A stretch of 64,000 nt of DNA from assembly GCA_030765065.1 (NCBI GenBank), contig CM060988.1, positions 174,323,065 to 174,387,064 on the forward strand. The letters run 5' to 3'. Origin of the DNA: Deroplatys truncata (lineage: Eukaryota > Arthropoda > Insecta > Mantodea > Mantidae). This document shows, in pieces, positions 9,937-22,584 of this stretch. The position numbers were made by a program, and so were the translations under genes. Each line of letters opens with the position of its first letter. Position 1 is the first letter of the stretch. The notes beneath the pieces were generated by a model. It had not been told where the DNA came from. It saw nothing but the letters and a program-made list of their open reading frames with translations, and searched no databases.

Positions 9937-10842
9937 GTAAGTAATTCAAATACTGCGCGTTTGTATGTGAATGCCATTAACTCTTAAGAGTGTAGGAGTT
10001 ACTACCTATTCTTTTCTGTGAACTGGTACAAAATACAGTACCAGTTTTAAAAATCTTATGTGTTATATTCACATTACTTTTATACAAACTATTCTTACAA
10101 AAACTTATTTTCATTTTAATCGAGATAAACCTTTCCGCAAATAGCTACATTACACATTTCGTTATAGATACAAAGAGAACAGCGACAGTCAAATGTTTAA
10201 GAACTTGACGCTATGTGAGGGCCTTAATATTTCATACTGTTTCCATGACGTCACGAGAAACAATTGAAAATTGACGGACTTTAAAAGAATGACAATCTTG
10301 AACAATTGGATCCATTAATAACAGATATCTCGGAATTGGCTGGTGCCATTTATTTGAAATAAATTGTATGATTTAAAGAGATGAACATTTCTTATGTAGT
10401 AAGTTTTCGTCTATCGCTTAACGTTTACCGCTTTTACAATTACACAACACTTTTTCCGAATGAAGAGTACTTCAAAGGCTATTCCCAGAAAATTCAAGGT
10501 ATGCATTTCATTTTTTATTTAATTATCGTTAAGAGTCGTATTTTAGAAAGTAAAAAATTCCAAAATTGTTCCATATAAAAGGGGAGTTGGGATGGGAAAT
10601 GTTCTTGATAATCTTTATGTCGCATCTTTGGAAGATACCGAAATTAAATAACAAATTTGGAAGTTTTCTGACTTTTCATTTTTTAGTTAATGCTGTTCAC
10701 ACACACACACGCACGCATATACACACAGGCGTTTTTCTATAATTTTTTTTGTGTTTAGGGGACCTCAAAACATATATTTCCAGTGAAATCTCGACATCAA
10801 ATTTTTAGAGTGGAATACAATACTTCCCCTATCTGCTATATA

Positions 10843-11801
10843 CGGGGTGTTTCAGAAATAGTTTTACAAACTTCGGGTATGGGTTCCCCACACCAAAAGA
10901 AGGAAAAAAGTTCATATGAACATTTGTCCCATAATCCTTGGTTTTCGCGTTATTCCTGTCACAATGAAAGTGCGAGTTCAACGGCCTTCGGGGTCCAACC
11001 TCGAAACTTCATTTCTCTATGCTTTCATAGAAGGCGTTGACCCATTGTACTACATACGGTAGATGGCGAAGTGTTGCGATGGAGACTTGTTTACGTTTGT
11101 CATTAGTCTGTCTTCAACGTTTTAATTGTGTACATAGTGAGTTAACTATACGTGTTTCGTTCCACCATTGCTGGATATTCATTTCATGAACAGGTAGGCA
11201 TGATTTTTATGTATGGTCGCGAGGCTGCACGGCTCCATCAGATGGAGTTTCCAGACCGAAGACAAGCGAGTCATCCAAACTTTGTCGCTGTTTATCGTCG
11301 CCTTGCTGATAAATGTGATAAATGCCTGGCTCCGGCACATTTTAGTCGCATTGTTGAGATGCACTGACTGGCATCTACCATGACCGATGGATTGGAAAAG
11401 GAGGACCAGTTCCATGGCCTGCACGTTCTCCCAACCTCAATCCTGTGGATTTTTACCTCTGGGGGCATCTTAAATCTTTGGCTTATGGAGCAGCCATCCC
11501 GGATGCAGAAACGCTTCATCGACGTGTCATGGAAGCCTGCGAAACCATTCGACACCATCCCGGAGTTTTTGACAGGGTGCGACATTCCATGATTCGACGA
11601 GTACAGGCATGCATAGAAGCAAGAGGAGGACATTTCGAGCATTTTTATGAGTTGTGTGTGTTATAAGTGTACCGCTGTGTTGAACAACTCCTAACGAGAA
11701 AACAAAGGATTATGGGACATAGGTTCATATGAACTTTTTTCCTTCTTGTGGTGTAAGGAACCCATACCCGAAGTTTGTAAAAGTATTTCTGAAACATCCT
11801 G
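10843..11801 (+). mobile_element. Mariner-type transposon with ~115-bp inverted ends (M3)
   Basis: The inverted terminal repeats are about 115 bp (CGGGGTGTTTCAGAAATAG on the left; CAGGATGTTTCAGAAATAC on the reverse complement of the right). TA lies on both sides (10841-10842 and 11802-11803). The 959-bp element is an internally deleted derivative of a transposon with a roughly 1-kb gene. Confidence 0.85.
11152..11666 (+). pseudogene. M3 transposase, internally deleted
   Basis: The N-terminal part (SFHEQVGMIFMYGREAARLHQ... at 11182-11340) ends at a stop. After a large internal deletion the C-terminal part resumes with WPAWSPNLNPVDFYLWGHL (about 11414-11470) and ends RRVQACIEARGGHFEHF at about 11647. 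The DFYLWG region and the GGHFEH tail are hallmarks of this mariner/Tc1-related group. The first two catalytic Asp regions are absent. Confidence 0.8.
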
Positions 11802-11815
11802 TATAGTAGGGAAAA

Positions 11816-12129
11816 TAATACATATCAAAGAGGAAATTCCGAATCATAAGATTACAAAAAAACTAAAAATTATTTTTTTGGCAATTTTTGACAGCATACC
11901 CCGAATGGTTACACTCTAATAATATAGCTAATTTCTATAAATTTCAAGCAGTGTAGTCGAAAGTTTTATTCTAGACTAGCCAGCGATCCAAGGGTATATT
12001 GGTAGCTTTTTAAACTCGAATGACGCATTGATTTAATTTACTCCCCCCCGGCCATTATAATTTTTTTAAGTTCCATTTATACCTCGCCTTTAACTACATT
12101 AATACTATCGGCGGTCTTTTCTTTGAAAC
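11816..12129. other. Unassigned AT-rich sequence
   Basis: Low-complexity AT-rich sequence with a C-tract near 12044. No coding frame or known repeat is recognised. Confidence 0.35.
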
Positions 12130-12363
12130 TTATTACCTATTGGCAATGGTGTTAACTCGTATTCTCCTGTCGGTGGGATTCTTACACTTTTTGGGTTTTA
12201 ATCATTAGATCAACACACAATACTCTCATTCATACTTCCAGGCTCTGGGGAGGATCGATAATGATCTTGGCTAAAGAAAAATTCCCACCAGCAGCCGGGA
12301 ATCGAACACGTACCCCTCGCACAGCAGGGAGGTGCTCTACTGACTGAGCTACGGAGCCAAGAT
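12130..12363 (-). mobile_element. tRNA-derived SINE
   Basis: On the minus strand the unit begins GGCTCCGTAGCTCAGTCAGTAG, a near-perfect A-box and D-arm (12338-12361). A B-box GTTCGATTCC follows (12298-12307). The acceptor 3' strand does not pair with GGCTCCG and the anticodon loop is too long, so it is not a functional tRNA. Unrelated sequence follows the head, as expected of a SINE body; the end is approximate. Confidence 0.7.
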
Positions 12364-12432
12364 ATCAAATTATTCTATAAGGTTTTCACGCCTAATCCTA
12401 CTCTTTATGCCTTATAATCATAATTTCGTACA

Positions 12433-14145
12433 TGAAGAAGTTTTTGTATTGTAGTTCAAATGTTGGGGAGACGAACTTGAAGTAGTTGCAACCGCACGTA
12501 TGGTAAAAAGTTTCCGGTAGTCTTCGCCCCAAAAATGTTTAAAAAAATCTAATGTGTTACACTCACATTACTTTCTCTACTCTTGTACAAACTATTTTTA
12601 CAAACGCTTATTCTCCATATGCTTCATGTTAATCGAGATATCGAGATGTCAATCTTATTGGTAATTTTCATGTAGATGCAAGGGGAATATGGTTGGTTTT
12701 AAGCGATAGTCAAATCTTTTAAGAGCTGGTTGCTATGTGGCGCATTCCATTCTCTTTGCATGTCCAAGACATAAAAAAATGAATAACAATTTGAGAAAAA
12801 GTATAAGTATTGGAAAATTTAAGGGAATAACAACCAATATCTCGAAAACGGTTCACTCAACAAAAGAAATGTATATGGCATAAATTGTGTATTTTAACGC
12901 GATCTACATTTGTTGTGCAGACAAATTTTGTCTATCTCTTATGGTTTACCAGTTATGTAAAAGTCGTTCACAATGAAGAATACTTTTGGAGACATTTCCA
13001 GAAAATTCGAGATATACATTTCATTTTTCATGACAATATCTTAAACATATGATATTATAATCAAAATCGTTACAGCCATTTTTGAGAAAATTAAAATTTT
13101 CGAAAAATGTTCCATGTAAAGGGTAGTCTGGGGTGGGAGGATTTTCTTGAAAACATTTGCATCTCTGGAAAATACTGAACCTAAATACCAAGTTTGGTGT
13201 TTATTCGATTGTTCGTTTCTGAGTTATGCTGTTCACAGACACACACACGGACATGTTTCCAAAAATACTTTTTTTGGATTCAGGTAGTCTCAAAACACGT
13301 ATTTCCGGTGAAATCTCGGTATCGAATTTTTGGGCGGAATACAATACTTCCCCTACTTACTATACGTAGTAGAGAAAGTAAAAATATTAATTTTGACTGT
13401 TTCTTTAACTATTATATATTTATGTTTGCCTCGGCTGCGTCAGTATTTATTTTTAGAAACATGAATGTGTTAGCAGGGTTGTGGTACGACTAAGAATGTA
13501 GACTTACACAGATTATAATTTTACTTCACTCCTTTTATTAATGCTTGACACGATTTAAATAACAGTTCACTGATATAGAGAGCTGTGAGATTTGTTTTTA
13601 TTAAATACTTGCACTTTTTAACATGTAAACTATTTTTGTCTCACACAAAATACGTATTAAATTTCTTGAGGGCGCATCCCGTGTCCGGTTAGAAACGTGG
13701 TCTACAAGCAACTGACTTCTGAATTTGTAAATTTTGCTATATTTCAGTTTGATTGGCTAATCCTACTCCAATAGAATACCTTCATTTAACTAAAGCTTGT
13801 TCTGGCTGTTGATTGGCTTTTTGTAAACTGTCACAAATATTACATTATTGTTGCTCCAAGAATTACCATTAGCATTTAAACTTTCTAATTCATTATTGCC
13901 TCAACGTTACCTCATTGTTAGCAACCTTTAACCTATTATTCTCACAGCTCCTACATTATTAAATTACGTAATACATTCACATAACATTATTACACATGTA
14001 TACAATAATTTAAACATATACAACGACTGTAATATACACTTTTTATATATTGTTACATATACATATTGCTTTCAGGCAGGCTGTTATTGAACTTTGTATT
14101 ATATAATTAGACTGAAATCATTTACGTATTAAAAATACTGCCTCA
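12433..14145 (-). mobile_element. Solo LTR, family LTR-A (copy A2), split by an H-element
   Basis: The LTR has TGAGGCAGTATTTTTAA at its minus-strand start (14145) and ends CA at 12433. The 4-bp duplication TACA lies at 12429-12432 and 14146-14149. An H-element (12547-13380) is inserted, so the LTR parts are 12433-12546 and 13381-14145. The parts are colinear with the LTR at 28149-29067 in inverse orientation, including cgtatgg, 'gtcttcgcccc' and 'ctcggctgcgtcag'. The LTR insertion is older than the H-element inside it. Confidence 0.85.
12547..13380 (-). mobile_element. H-element, full length, nested in LTR-A2
   Basis: An approximately 834-bp minus-strand copy with both ends. The 3' end is tctaatgtgttacactcacattactttctctac and the 5' end is ctatacgtagtagagaaagta. 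The core carries a short (CA)n run. It inserted into an A/T tract of the LTR. Confidence 0.88.
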
Positions 14146-14336
14146 TACAAAACCGGCTATTTCTAATAACGGATAAAAATCTCCTGATATTGACGCGGAA
14201 AGTCCGACTCCGACTCCCTTAACCTGCCCTAGACAGTCTTCAACGTTCTGGAAATACTGCATAGTTACGCTTTGGTGATAGAAGAATCCTCGGTTGATAA
14301 CTTGATAGATAATTTATAGCAGGTTAAATTGTTATT

Positions 14337-16000
14337 ACTTTCTCTACTATGTATAATAAGTAGGGGAAGTATTGCATTCCACCCAAAAATTCGATATCGT
14401 GGTTCTGAGGTGCCCTGAATGCAAATAAAGCATGTTTAGAAACATGTCCGTGTGTGTGTGTTGTCAGTCAGTCTGTGAACATCATAACACAAAAAGAAAA
14501 GTCGATAAACACCAAACTTGCTACTTCAGTTAACTATCTTCCAAGGATCGCGACACACAGATTTTCAAGAAAATCCCCCCCACCCAGACTACCCTTTACA
14601 TAGAACATTTTTAGAAAATTTTAATTTTCTCAAACATGGCTCTAATGATTTTGATTAAAACGTCATATGTTTAAGATATTTTTATGACAAATGAAATGTA
14701 TATCTCGTTAAAACACACACTTTGTCATATACATTATTTTTTCGGATTGAACCATTTCCGAGGCATTCCTTGTTATTTGTTTGAATTTTCCAATACTTAT
14801 ACTTTTTCTCAAGTGGGAATTCGTTATTTGTTTTTACTTTCTCTACTACGTATAGTAAGTAGGGGAAGTATTGTATTCCACCCAAAAATTCTATACAGAG
14901 ATTTCACCGGAAATATATGTTTTGAGGCCCCCTGAATCCAAAAAAGGCATTTTTGGAAACATGTCTGTGTGTGTGTCTGTGTGTCTTTGAACAGCATAAC
15001 TCAGAAACGTACAGTCGGATAAACACCAAACTTGGTATTTAGGTTCAGTATCTTTCAGAGATGTGACACGAAGGTTTTCATGAAAATTCCCCCACCCCAC
15101 ATTACCCTTTACATGGAATATGTTTCGAAAAGTTTAATTTTCTCAAAAATGGCTGTAACGATTTTGATTAAAATATCATATGTTTTAAGATATTTTTATG
15201 AGAAATAAAATGTGTATCTTGAATTTTCTGGGAATGTCTCTAAAAGTATTGTTCATTGTGAATGACTATTGCATAACTGGTAAACCATAAGAGATAGACA
15301 AAAGTTTACTACACCAAAAATGTTGATCGCGTTAAAATACACAATTTGTGTCATATACATTTTTTTTGTTCAGTGAACCATTTTCGAGATATTGGTTGTT
15401 ATTTCCTTAAATTTTCCAATACTTATAATTTTTCTCAAATGCGAATTCCTTATTCATTCTTTTGTCTTGGATATGCAAAGAGTATTAATCTGTGGCAAAC
15501 AGAATGGTGCTGCACATAGCAACCAGCTTTTAAGAGATATGTCTATGCTTAAAGGCTACTGTACTTCTATATTGCCCTTGCTAATACAAAACAAGGGAAA
15601 CATGGTAGACCTTAAGCGATAGTCAAATATTTTTAGAACTGGTCGCTATGTGTAAAATTTAATTCTGTTTGCATGTCAAAAGATCGTTTCTGCAAATATT
15701 TATCTCGATTAATATGAAATAGATGGAGAATAAGAGTTTGTAAAAATAGTTTGTACAAGAGTAGAGAAAGTTATGTGAGTGTAACATCAGATTTTTTTAT
15801 GTCCTGGTAATGTAAGGAGAATGGAATGCTCCATCTAGCAACCAGCTCTTAAAGCATTTGACTATCGCTTAAAGCCTAGCAATTCCCCTTGCATCTACAG
15901 GAAAATTAGCAATAAGATTAACATCTCGATTAAATGAAGTATATGGAGAATAAGCGTAAAAATAGAGAGTAGAGAAAGTCATGTGAGTGCAAATCATACG
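14337..16000 (+). mobile_element. H-element, outer copy split by a second H-element
   Basis: The 5' part is 14337-14835 and the 3' part resumes at about 15798 (atgtcctggtaatg) and ends near 16000. The inner copy (14836-15790) entered the internal T tract that precedes 'atgtcctgg'. Confidence 0.82.
14836..15790 (+). mobile_element. H-element, full length, nested in another H-element
   Basis: Starts ACTTTCTCTACTACG right after a run of T and ends gtgagtgtaacatcag right before another run of T. No target duplication beyond T residues is visible. Confidence 0.85.
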
Positions 16001-17200
16001 ATTTGTTAACCTTTGTTCATTCTTTTCGCGCCCATAGCTATTTAATAACAAAAGCTACCCATTTTTCGTACACTGCTTAAAACTATTCCAGACTATCAGA
16101 CCACAACTATCAGACACCTAGTCTGTGATCATCGAAATAATATCCTCTCAGTTGTTAATTATAAAGTATTGGTTCACTGATTCCTAATGTTAGCAATTTT
16201 ATCTCTTATAAATTTATTTAGCATGTCCTGCTAACGAACCTGGTTACAACATAAATACAAAGGAAATACAGTAACATGAAGGTTATTAGAAGGTTTTGGA
16301 AACTTCAGTACATACAACTGTAAAATTAAAATAAGGGTTATTCATAGGCTTTGAAACTGTTTCAATACACAGACCTGCAGTATTTGATAAAGTGACAGTT
16401 AACCCTTAACTTGGCAAATCTATAGAAATAACAAAAAAGTATAAAAACAAAGGAAAATGTGACGAAGCCATAAACGAAAAAAAAATTGATTACTAATTGT
16501 TTATTGTATTCTAGAGACACTTGCCAGGAATGGGGCAATGAACAAAGCAATATAAACAGGACATCATATGTGTAAAAAATGTAAAAAATATAATCTAAGC
16601 GCACACTCGGTGAGTAAATACTTATTGATATTATTTATTTAATGTGGTATGATAGGAAACAATTGCCTTTATCTACAAAGCACAGCCTTAAATTACACTT
16701 TCAACCCGCAACACTTGTTTGTCCTTTTGTCCTGGTTGCCCATCTCTTCTGTGGCAGCTTCAACAACAGTCAATTCCAAGGGTAACTCATCAGAAGATGA
16801 ATACTGGTTAGGCCCTCATTGTCATCGCCTTCAATATAACATTCCGCGCCGAGTTTGGGCAGCAATGCCAATGACACAATACACAATTGTTTCTGCCCTT
16901 GATATGAAGTTTTCTGAAAAATATTAATTTTAAAATATAAATTTGTGACTCTAAAGGACTGTAAACAAAGCATAACAGCAATAAATGACCATTTCCTGCA
17001 CATATTGTGGAAATGAAAGAATTTGATGTTGTCTATTCATCACCTGAGGTCTTGGCATTGTATTCCTGAGACACACTGTTTTATAACACAACATAGTTTG
17101 CATGCTTATAAAAGCAACATACAAATGTATGATATAAAAGAATGAACATTCAAATGTAATTTCAGAATTTATATAAGCATGTTCAGACAGATTTATTAAA
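16001..17200. other. Unassigned 1.2-kb region
   Basis: This stretch lacks the H-element sequence that surrounds it. A short minus-strand frame (about 16920-16770) begins after an acceptor-like ttttcag and contains a Glu/Asp-rich GDDNEG stretch. It is too short and too isolated to call. Nothing else is recognised. Confidence 0.35.
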
Positions 17201-18109
17201 AAAATCTGATGTGTTACACGCACATGACTTTCTCTACTCTTGTACAAACTATTTTTACAAACGCTTATTCTCCATCTACTTCATGTTAATCGAGATAAAC
17301 ATTTGCAGACCCTTTCTTATTGCTAATTTTCTTGTAGATGTAAGGGAAATATATATTTACAAGGGCAATTAGAAATACAGTAGCTTTTAAGCATATACAT
17401 ATCTCTGAATAGCTGGTTGCTAGGTGAAGCACCATTCCCTTTCCCACAGATTAATACTCTTTGCATATCCAGAGACAAAAACATGAATAACGAATTCCCA
17501 TTTGAGAAAATAAGTATTGAAAAATTTAGGGGAATAACAAGCAATATCTCGAAAATGGTTCACTCAACAAAAAAATGTATATGACATAAATTACGTATTT
17601 TAACGCGATGACCATTTTTTGTGTAGTAAAATTTTGTCTATCTCTTATGGTTTACCAGTTATGCAAAAGTCGTTCACAATGAAGAACAGTTTTGGAGACA
17701 TTCCCAGAAAATTCAACATATACATTTTATTTGTCATGAAAATATCTTACACATATGATATTTTAATCAAAATCGTTAGAGCCGTTTTTGTGAAAATTAA
17801 AATTTTCGAAAAATATTCCATGTAAAGGGTAGTCTGGGATGGGGGGATTTTCTTGAAAACCTTCGTGTCGCATCTCTGGAAGATACTGAACCTAAATACC
17901 AAGTTTGGTGTTTATCCAACTGTTCGTTTCTGAGTTATGCTGTTCACAGACAGACACACAGACAGACAGACACACACGGACATGTTTCCAAAAATGCTTT
18001 TCTTGGATTCAGGGGATCTCAAAACATGTATTTCCGGTGAAATCTCGGTATCGAATTTTTGAGTGGAATACAATACTTCCCTTACTTACTATACGTAGTA
18101 GAGAAAGTA
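17201..18109 (-). mobile_element. H-element, full length
   Basis: Minus-strand copy of about 909 bp with both termini (aatctgatgtgttacacg ... tacgtagtagagaaagt). The (CA/CAGA)n core lies at 17943-17980. Confidence 0.9.
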
Positions 18110-18358
18110 ATATATATTTACTTACCTGGCAAGCACATGATTGATGTATTTGAGCAGACATTTTATGCCTTGTTAGGCCATATTCTTCACAGTGCAGTTA
18201 AGATTCGTATACAGAGAGAGCATCAAATCTTATACAGTGCCACCTAGCCAGGGATTATGCTCGCTACCAGTTACCGTGCATATTTTCCTTGGTGGGAAAT
18301 TCAAAATTGTATGCATCTTATGGATACATTGCCAACTTAAGGGTTAAGGAAACAAATA

Positions 18359-19784
18359 CGAGGTTTTCAAGAATGAATGACGGGGTTTTAAGAGTTCACT
18401 GTGAACTAAGTATTATGTGTAACTGATTGAAAGTACTTTTAATTAATTCTGTAACTCAAACAGTTTACTTCACATTTTTTCTGATATTATTTCTATTGGA
18501 ATAATAAACTAATTGTTGCAAAATTTAATATTTTTGCATTGCATGTTATTACATAAACACATTCTGCATACAAATGATCTGTGTAGATCTTCTCCAAATT
18601 GTTTTCTTTTTGTTAAATGTTCTTTGAGATGTTTATTGAGGTGCTATTGGAGCGGTATTTGCTTTTCTTCAAACTGTTTTCTTTGTGTTTTTGTGAAATG
18701 TTTACTGTTCAAGAAAAAGTTGCATGTGTCTTATTGTTAGCGGAACACAAATCCGTGATTGTGGTACAGCGGCAATTCAGACGACTACAACAAACATCCT
18801 CCACATGAGAATAATATCAGACGATGGCAGAAACATACCGGCAAAAAGGAAAATCAACAGGAAGGCCCAGAACATCAGGAGATGGTGTCTAAAGAATCCG
18901 ACAGCCTTGTGTTCAGAGTCCTCAGAAGTCCGTTCAACGCCGTAGTCTACATTTAGGTCTTCCGAAGTCAAAATTGAATGACGTCATGTGGAATTGATTG
19001 AATTGTATGGCTATAAAATGGAACTTTTGCATGCAATAAAACCACAGGACAAATTGCTTAGGGCTGAATTGACGATGAACCACAATTTCTTGAGAATATC
19101 GTCTTCTTCAATGAGGACACGTCCCATGTAAATGGTTGTGCTAATCGGCACAGTTGTCAAATTTGGGCCTTTGAAAATCCACATGTGATACACGAACACA
19201 TTCGATATTCTCCTAAGCTGAACGTTTGGTGCGGCCTTATACACAATAAGACTTTTGGTCTAATATTTTTTGTTTAAAAAACCACTAACTCCATTGCATA
19301 CATGGACATACCACAGAATTTCCTATTTCCTCAAATCGAGCAAACGTAAATAGGGTTGTAAATAATCTTTCAACAAGATGGAGCACCGTGCCATTTCACA
19401 AACCATGTTCCAGAAGAGTTAAATAATTGATTTCCAGACCGATGGATTGGCAGAAATGGCCAGCTAGAAGTCCAGATCTTACTCCATTAGACTTCTACCT
19501 TTGGGGCTAGGTAAATGAGGTCTACAGTGTAAGAATTGAGAATATTGACCATCTAAAACAAAGAATGAGACAATCATTACGTCAGATGTTCTCGTCAGAG
19601 TGTGGGCTGAAGTTGAATTTCGCTTAGACCTCATGTAGTGAATGGTGCCCATTTTGAAACTAACTAAAGTTATTTGAAAATGTTTCAGTTATTTAATTAA
19701 TTAAAAGTATTTTTAATAAACTACACATAATACTTAGTTCACAGTGAACTCGTAAACCAACACCATTTATTCTCGGAAACCGTG
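18359..19784 (+). mobile_element. Mariner-type transposon (M4), near full length, decayed
   Basis: Inverted ends of about 65 bp (CGAGGTTTTCAAGAATG ... GAGTTCACTGTGAACTAAGT) are flanked by TA (18357-18358 and 19785-19786). The 1.43-kb element keeps the whole transposase region in decayed form. It starts at about 18702 (FTVQEKVACVLLLAE, VVQRQFR), passes NRHSCQIWAFENPH (about 19145-19190) and FQQDGAPCHF (about 19370-19400), and reaches RSPDLTPLDFYLWG (about 19465-19508). It has many frame changes and an in-frame stop right after FYLWG. Confidence 0.82.
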
Positions 19785-20586
19785 TATAACACAGGATCGA
19801 TTGTCTCTTTTTAATCTCGTCTTCTGTTTGCTGAAGTATTACATCATGGCCATCTGTGTATATTACTTGCAATAAAATGTAACCAGTTTTTGTTTTTATA
19901 CTCTGCGAAGTGCAGCAACTATTTACATTCTTTGAAGTAATAACTATTTTGCTACTCTATGGCATTATCAACTAAAAGCCAAAGCTTTCTTCGTAAGCAT
20001 GTTCTTTTATATTTAAATGTGTTCGTACTCAAATACAATATCCTTTTTAACATTTCAGTAGTTTATGAAATGATATGATCTTTGTAGTTACCCTACACAC
20101 ACACACACACACACACACACGCACGCGCGCACGCGCACACGCGCACACGCGAGAGAGAGAGAGAGAGCACAAATGTTCTCTATTTATAATGTTAGTGTAT
20201 GTAGATTTGTTCAATAAATTACACTTTATTTTACCTGTAACGGAAAATCGTTGGTAGGTCCCCACTACCTTGATGATGATGGACGCTGTATTACGTACCT
20301 GTAGGTCGTCTTGATGCCTGTACTCTCGTGATGAATCTCGACGTTCTCGTAGACTGGAATCTGATGATCGTATATCCGTATTCTTGTGTGTGTGTTAATA
20401 TGTTGTAATTATTATTTTATAATTGTGCCACGGCTGCTATATTTGTGTCGGAAAGCACTTGTGTCTTGTCAGGGTTGGGTATGGAGAAGGTAAAATATTT
20501 TGTACACACGTAATCTGTTAACTATTTCACTTGTATTTTAATAAACCACATGTAAATATTCACAATTCACTATCACCTTTGTTATG
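19785..20586. other. Unassigned sequence with a compound microsatellite
   Basis: No coding signal. Apart from the microsatellite at 20094-20168 I recognise nothing; the right edge is the 4-bp duplication of LTR-A3. Confidence 0.35.
20094..20168. repeat. Compound microsatellite (CA)n-(CGCA)n-(GA)n
   Basis: A 75-bp run of alternating purine-pyrimidine: pure CA repeats, then a CG-containing stretch (cacgcgcgcacgcgcac), then GA repeats. The alternating CG/CA part is a good candidate for Z-DNA. The frames across it are artefacts of the repeat. Confidence 0.95.
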
Positions 20587-21361
20587 TGTCGCAGTTTCTC
20601 AATGACTTGTGTTATTTTATTTGTCGGGCGTCTCTTATTTTATTAGTTTAATTTTGGGTTCTATGTCTTCCGGCTAGCTATTGTAACTCAGTCGAGCACG
20701 TATCTCTAAGCAGGGTGTGTAAATGGAAAGGAGTTGTTGCTAAAAGATAACACTGGTGAAAAACATCTGAATCTAGGCTTTTATTGCTGTCAGGCTTAAT
20801 TAATAATTGACATCTTTAATGTTTATACACGCCTGACTGGAACTGTGATATTTCCGAATGTAACTACAGTCGTTTTAGTTGCCGCGCACCAACTACTTCC
20901 TATACTTCACATTTTTATCTAACTCTGCAACATGTACCTCGTGAGAGATTCTTCAGAACTGTGCGACACTTGCTTATAGCTCGAGAATATATACTCCTTT
21001 ACCTCGAATTGTCTAAACATTATAATATAACTCCTATTGGTTACCAAATTGCGCCCACTTTAGCGTCTGTTTTGGTCAGCCAATCACTATATGCTCTAGG
21101 GAAGAAATTCCCTCCATTTCTGAAAAAGACACGCTACTCTGTGACCTCAATTCCGGTTTTCCCTTCTTGGCGAAAAACAACTCACTCCTCCATTTATTGT
21201 TACCACTTCTATTGTCAGTTTCAGTTAGGCAGTGCAAACTTATTTCCTAACAAGTCCTTATAGTTAACAAACATCTAAAAGTATGTATATAGAATAATAT
21301 TAATTTACACTATAATTACTCTGGCATTCACAGCATGTTGTGATATAAAATATTGCCTCAT
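20587..21361 (-). mobile_element. Solo LTR, family LTR-A (copy A3)
   Basis: The minus-strand start is TGAGGCAATATTTTATATCACAA at 21361 and the end is CA at 20587. The 4-bp duplication TATG lies at 20583-20586 and 21362-21365. It shares the 'ttccggctagctat', 'gtgtaaa.ggaaaggagt' and 'aagataacactg' words with A1 and A5 but is shorter and more diverged. Confidence 0.8.
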
Positions 21362-21365
21362 ATGT

Positions 21366-22180
21366 TAAAATATGCATAACTGGTAGACTTTAAATACTTA
21401 GTTTTAGAGTCTATTTAGAGACGAGTTTATACACTACCTTCCTGCGCGAAGTCTGACAAGCTTCTGTTAGCGTTCCCTTTTACCGTATTCTTAACGTACG
21501 TTTTTGAATTGTAGGCATGCATCAATGTACCTGATTGGTGCTACCATCCAATAACAGTTTATGTTACATATATATATATATATATATGTTTATAGACTTC
21601 CATCATCTTAAATATGACTTCAAAGTTTGTTAGATGCTTACGTAGATGCTACTGCATTTCTCGTAATTTTATACTACTGTTTATATAGCTAACAATGGCC
21701 TTTCCTCTTATATTATATTCTATATGTTATAACGTTATACACTTGTTCTCTACCATGTGCATATTATGAATATATGTGTTTTTAACATACTCTTAATTAT
21801 TATACTACAATATTAGCAAATAAGAAACATAACACGTAAAACTTGGAACAAAATATTAAAGAAAGAAATTATTAATGTGTTGATGCTGAGAAGCTGTGAA
21901 TTATATATCTTAATGCATTATTGAATTATTGTATTAGTTTATCCGTGATTGGTACTGTATGTTGCTTCATAGCATTCAATATGAACACACTTTCTTATTT
22001 ATTTCGCAGTGGCAACAACCGTAATAACCAATCAGAAGGCCGTCCCTGCCATTTCAGCTGCTACAATCACTTATGTCTGAATTGGGTAAGTAAATGTGCC
22101 TTATTAATTTCCTTGCAACTATCAAGGCTTTTATACCTTCGTATTTTCAGAGAAAATATGTTCATAGTTGTGTGGTCATA
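21366..22180. other. Unassigned AT-rich region with a (TA)n tract
   Basis: Contains a (TA)n microsatellite at 21566-21588. A short plus-strand frame at 21921-22196 has no recognisable motif and no homologue in the window. No gene is called. Confidence 0.35.
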
Positions 22181-22584
22181 CGAGACGTGTTTTTAAAATA
22201 AGTACTGATAATTCTTTTAAAAAATAACATAGCATTATTTTCCAAATACCTTATTATCATTCATTACTATCATTCATTCACATGTTTCATACAGTCCGGA
22301 TTTGGCACCAAGCGATTTTCATCTGTTTGTTCATCTGAAGAAACTTCTTAGTGCAAAACATTTCAACAACGATGATGTGAAATAATAAGTGCAGACTTGA
22401 CCATCACAGGCGGCATCATTCTTTGACGAAGGCGTACAAAAGCGGGTTTCCGGTTACAATTGCCTGCATAACGGCGGTGACTATGTGGAAATGTAGTGTA
22501 AGGTAATTATAATAAAGTATTTGGAAAACAATGTTATGTTATTTTTTAAAAAATTATCGGTTCTTACTTTAAAAACGCGTCTCA
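22181..22584 (+). mobile_element. Short mariner derivative keeping the transposase C-terminus (M5)
   Basis: The 404-bp element has ~80-bp inverted ends (GAGACGTGTTTTTAAAATAAG ... and complement) and TA on both sides (22179-22180 and 22585-22586). Between the ends is the last quarter of a DD34D transposase: the region equal to SPDLAPSDFHLFVHLKK (22292-22342), then FFDEGVQKRV and a GGDYVEM-stop tail at about 22493. The rest of the gene is deleted, so it is a MITE-like derivative needing a helper. Confidence 0.8.

Larger units (their letters stand above)
10055..11815 (-). mobile_element. H-element interrupted by mariner M3
   Basis: An old minus-strand H-element begins with its 3' end (acattacttttatacaaactattc) downstream of exon P1. 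It runs to 10842, and its last ~14 bp (tagtagggaaaa) follow M3 at 11802. A short (CA)n tract lies in the core at about 10700. Confidence 0.75.

Noticed and set aside
12295..12361. tRNA gene on the minus strand
   Set aside because: The A-box and B-box are good, but the acceptor stem does not pair and the anticodon loop is too long. A SINE head explains it better.
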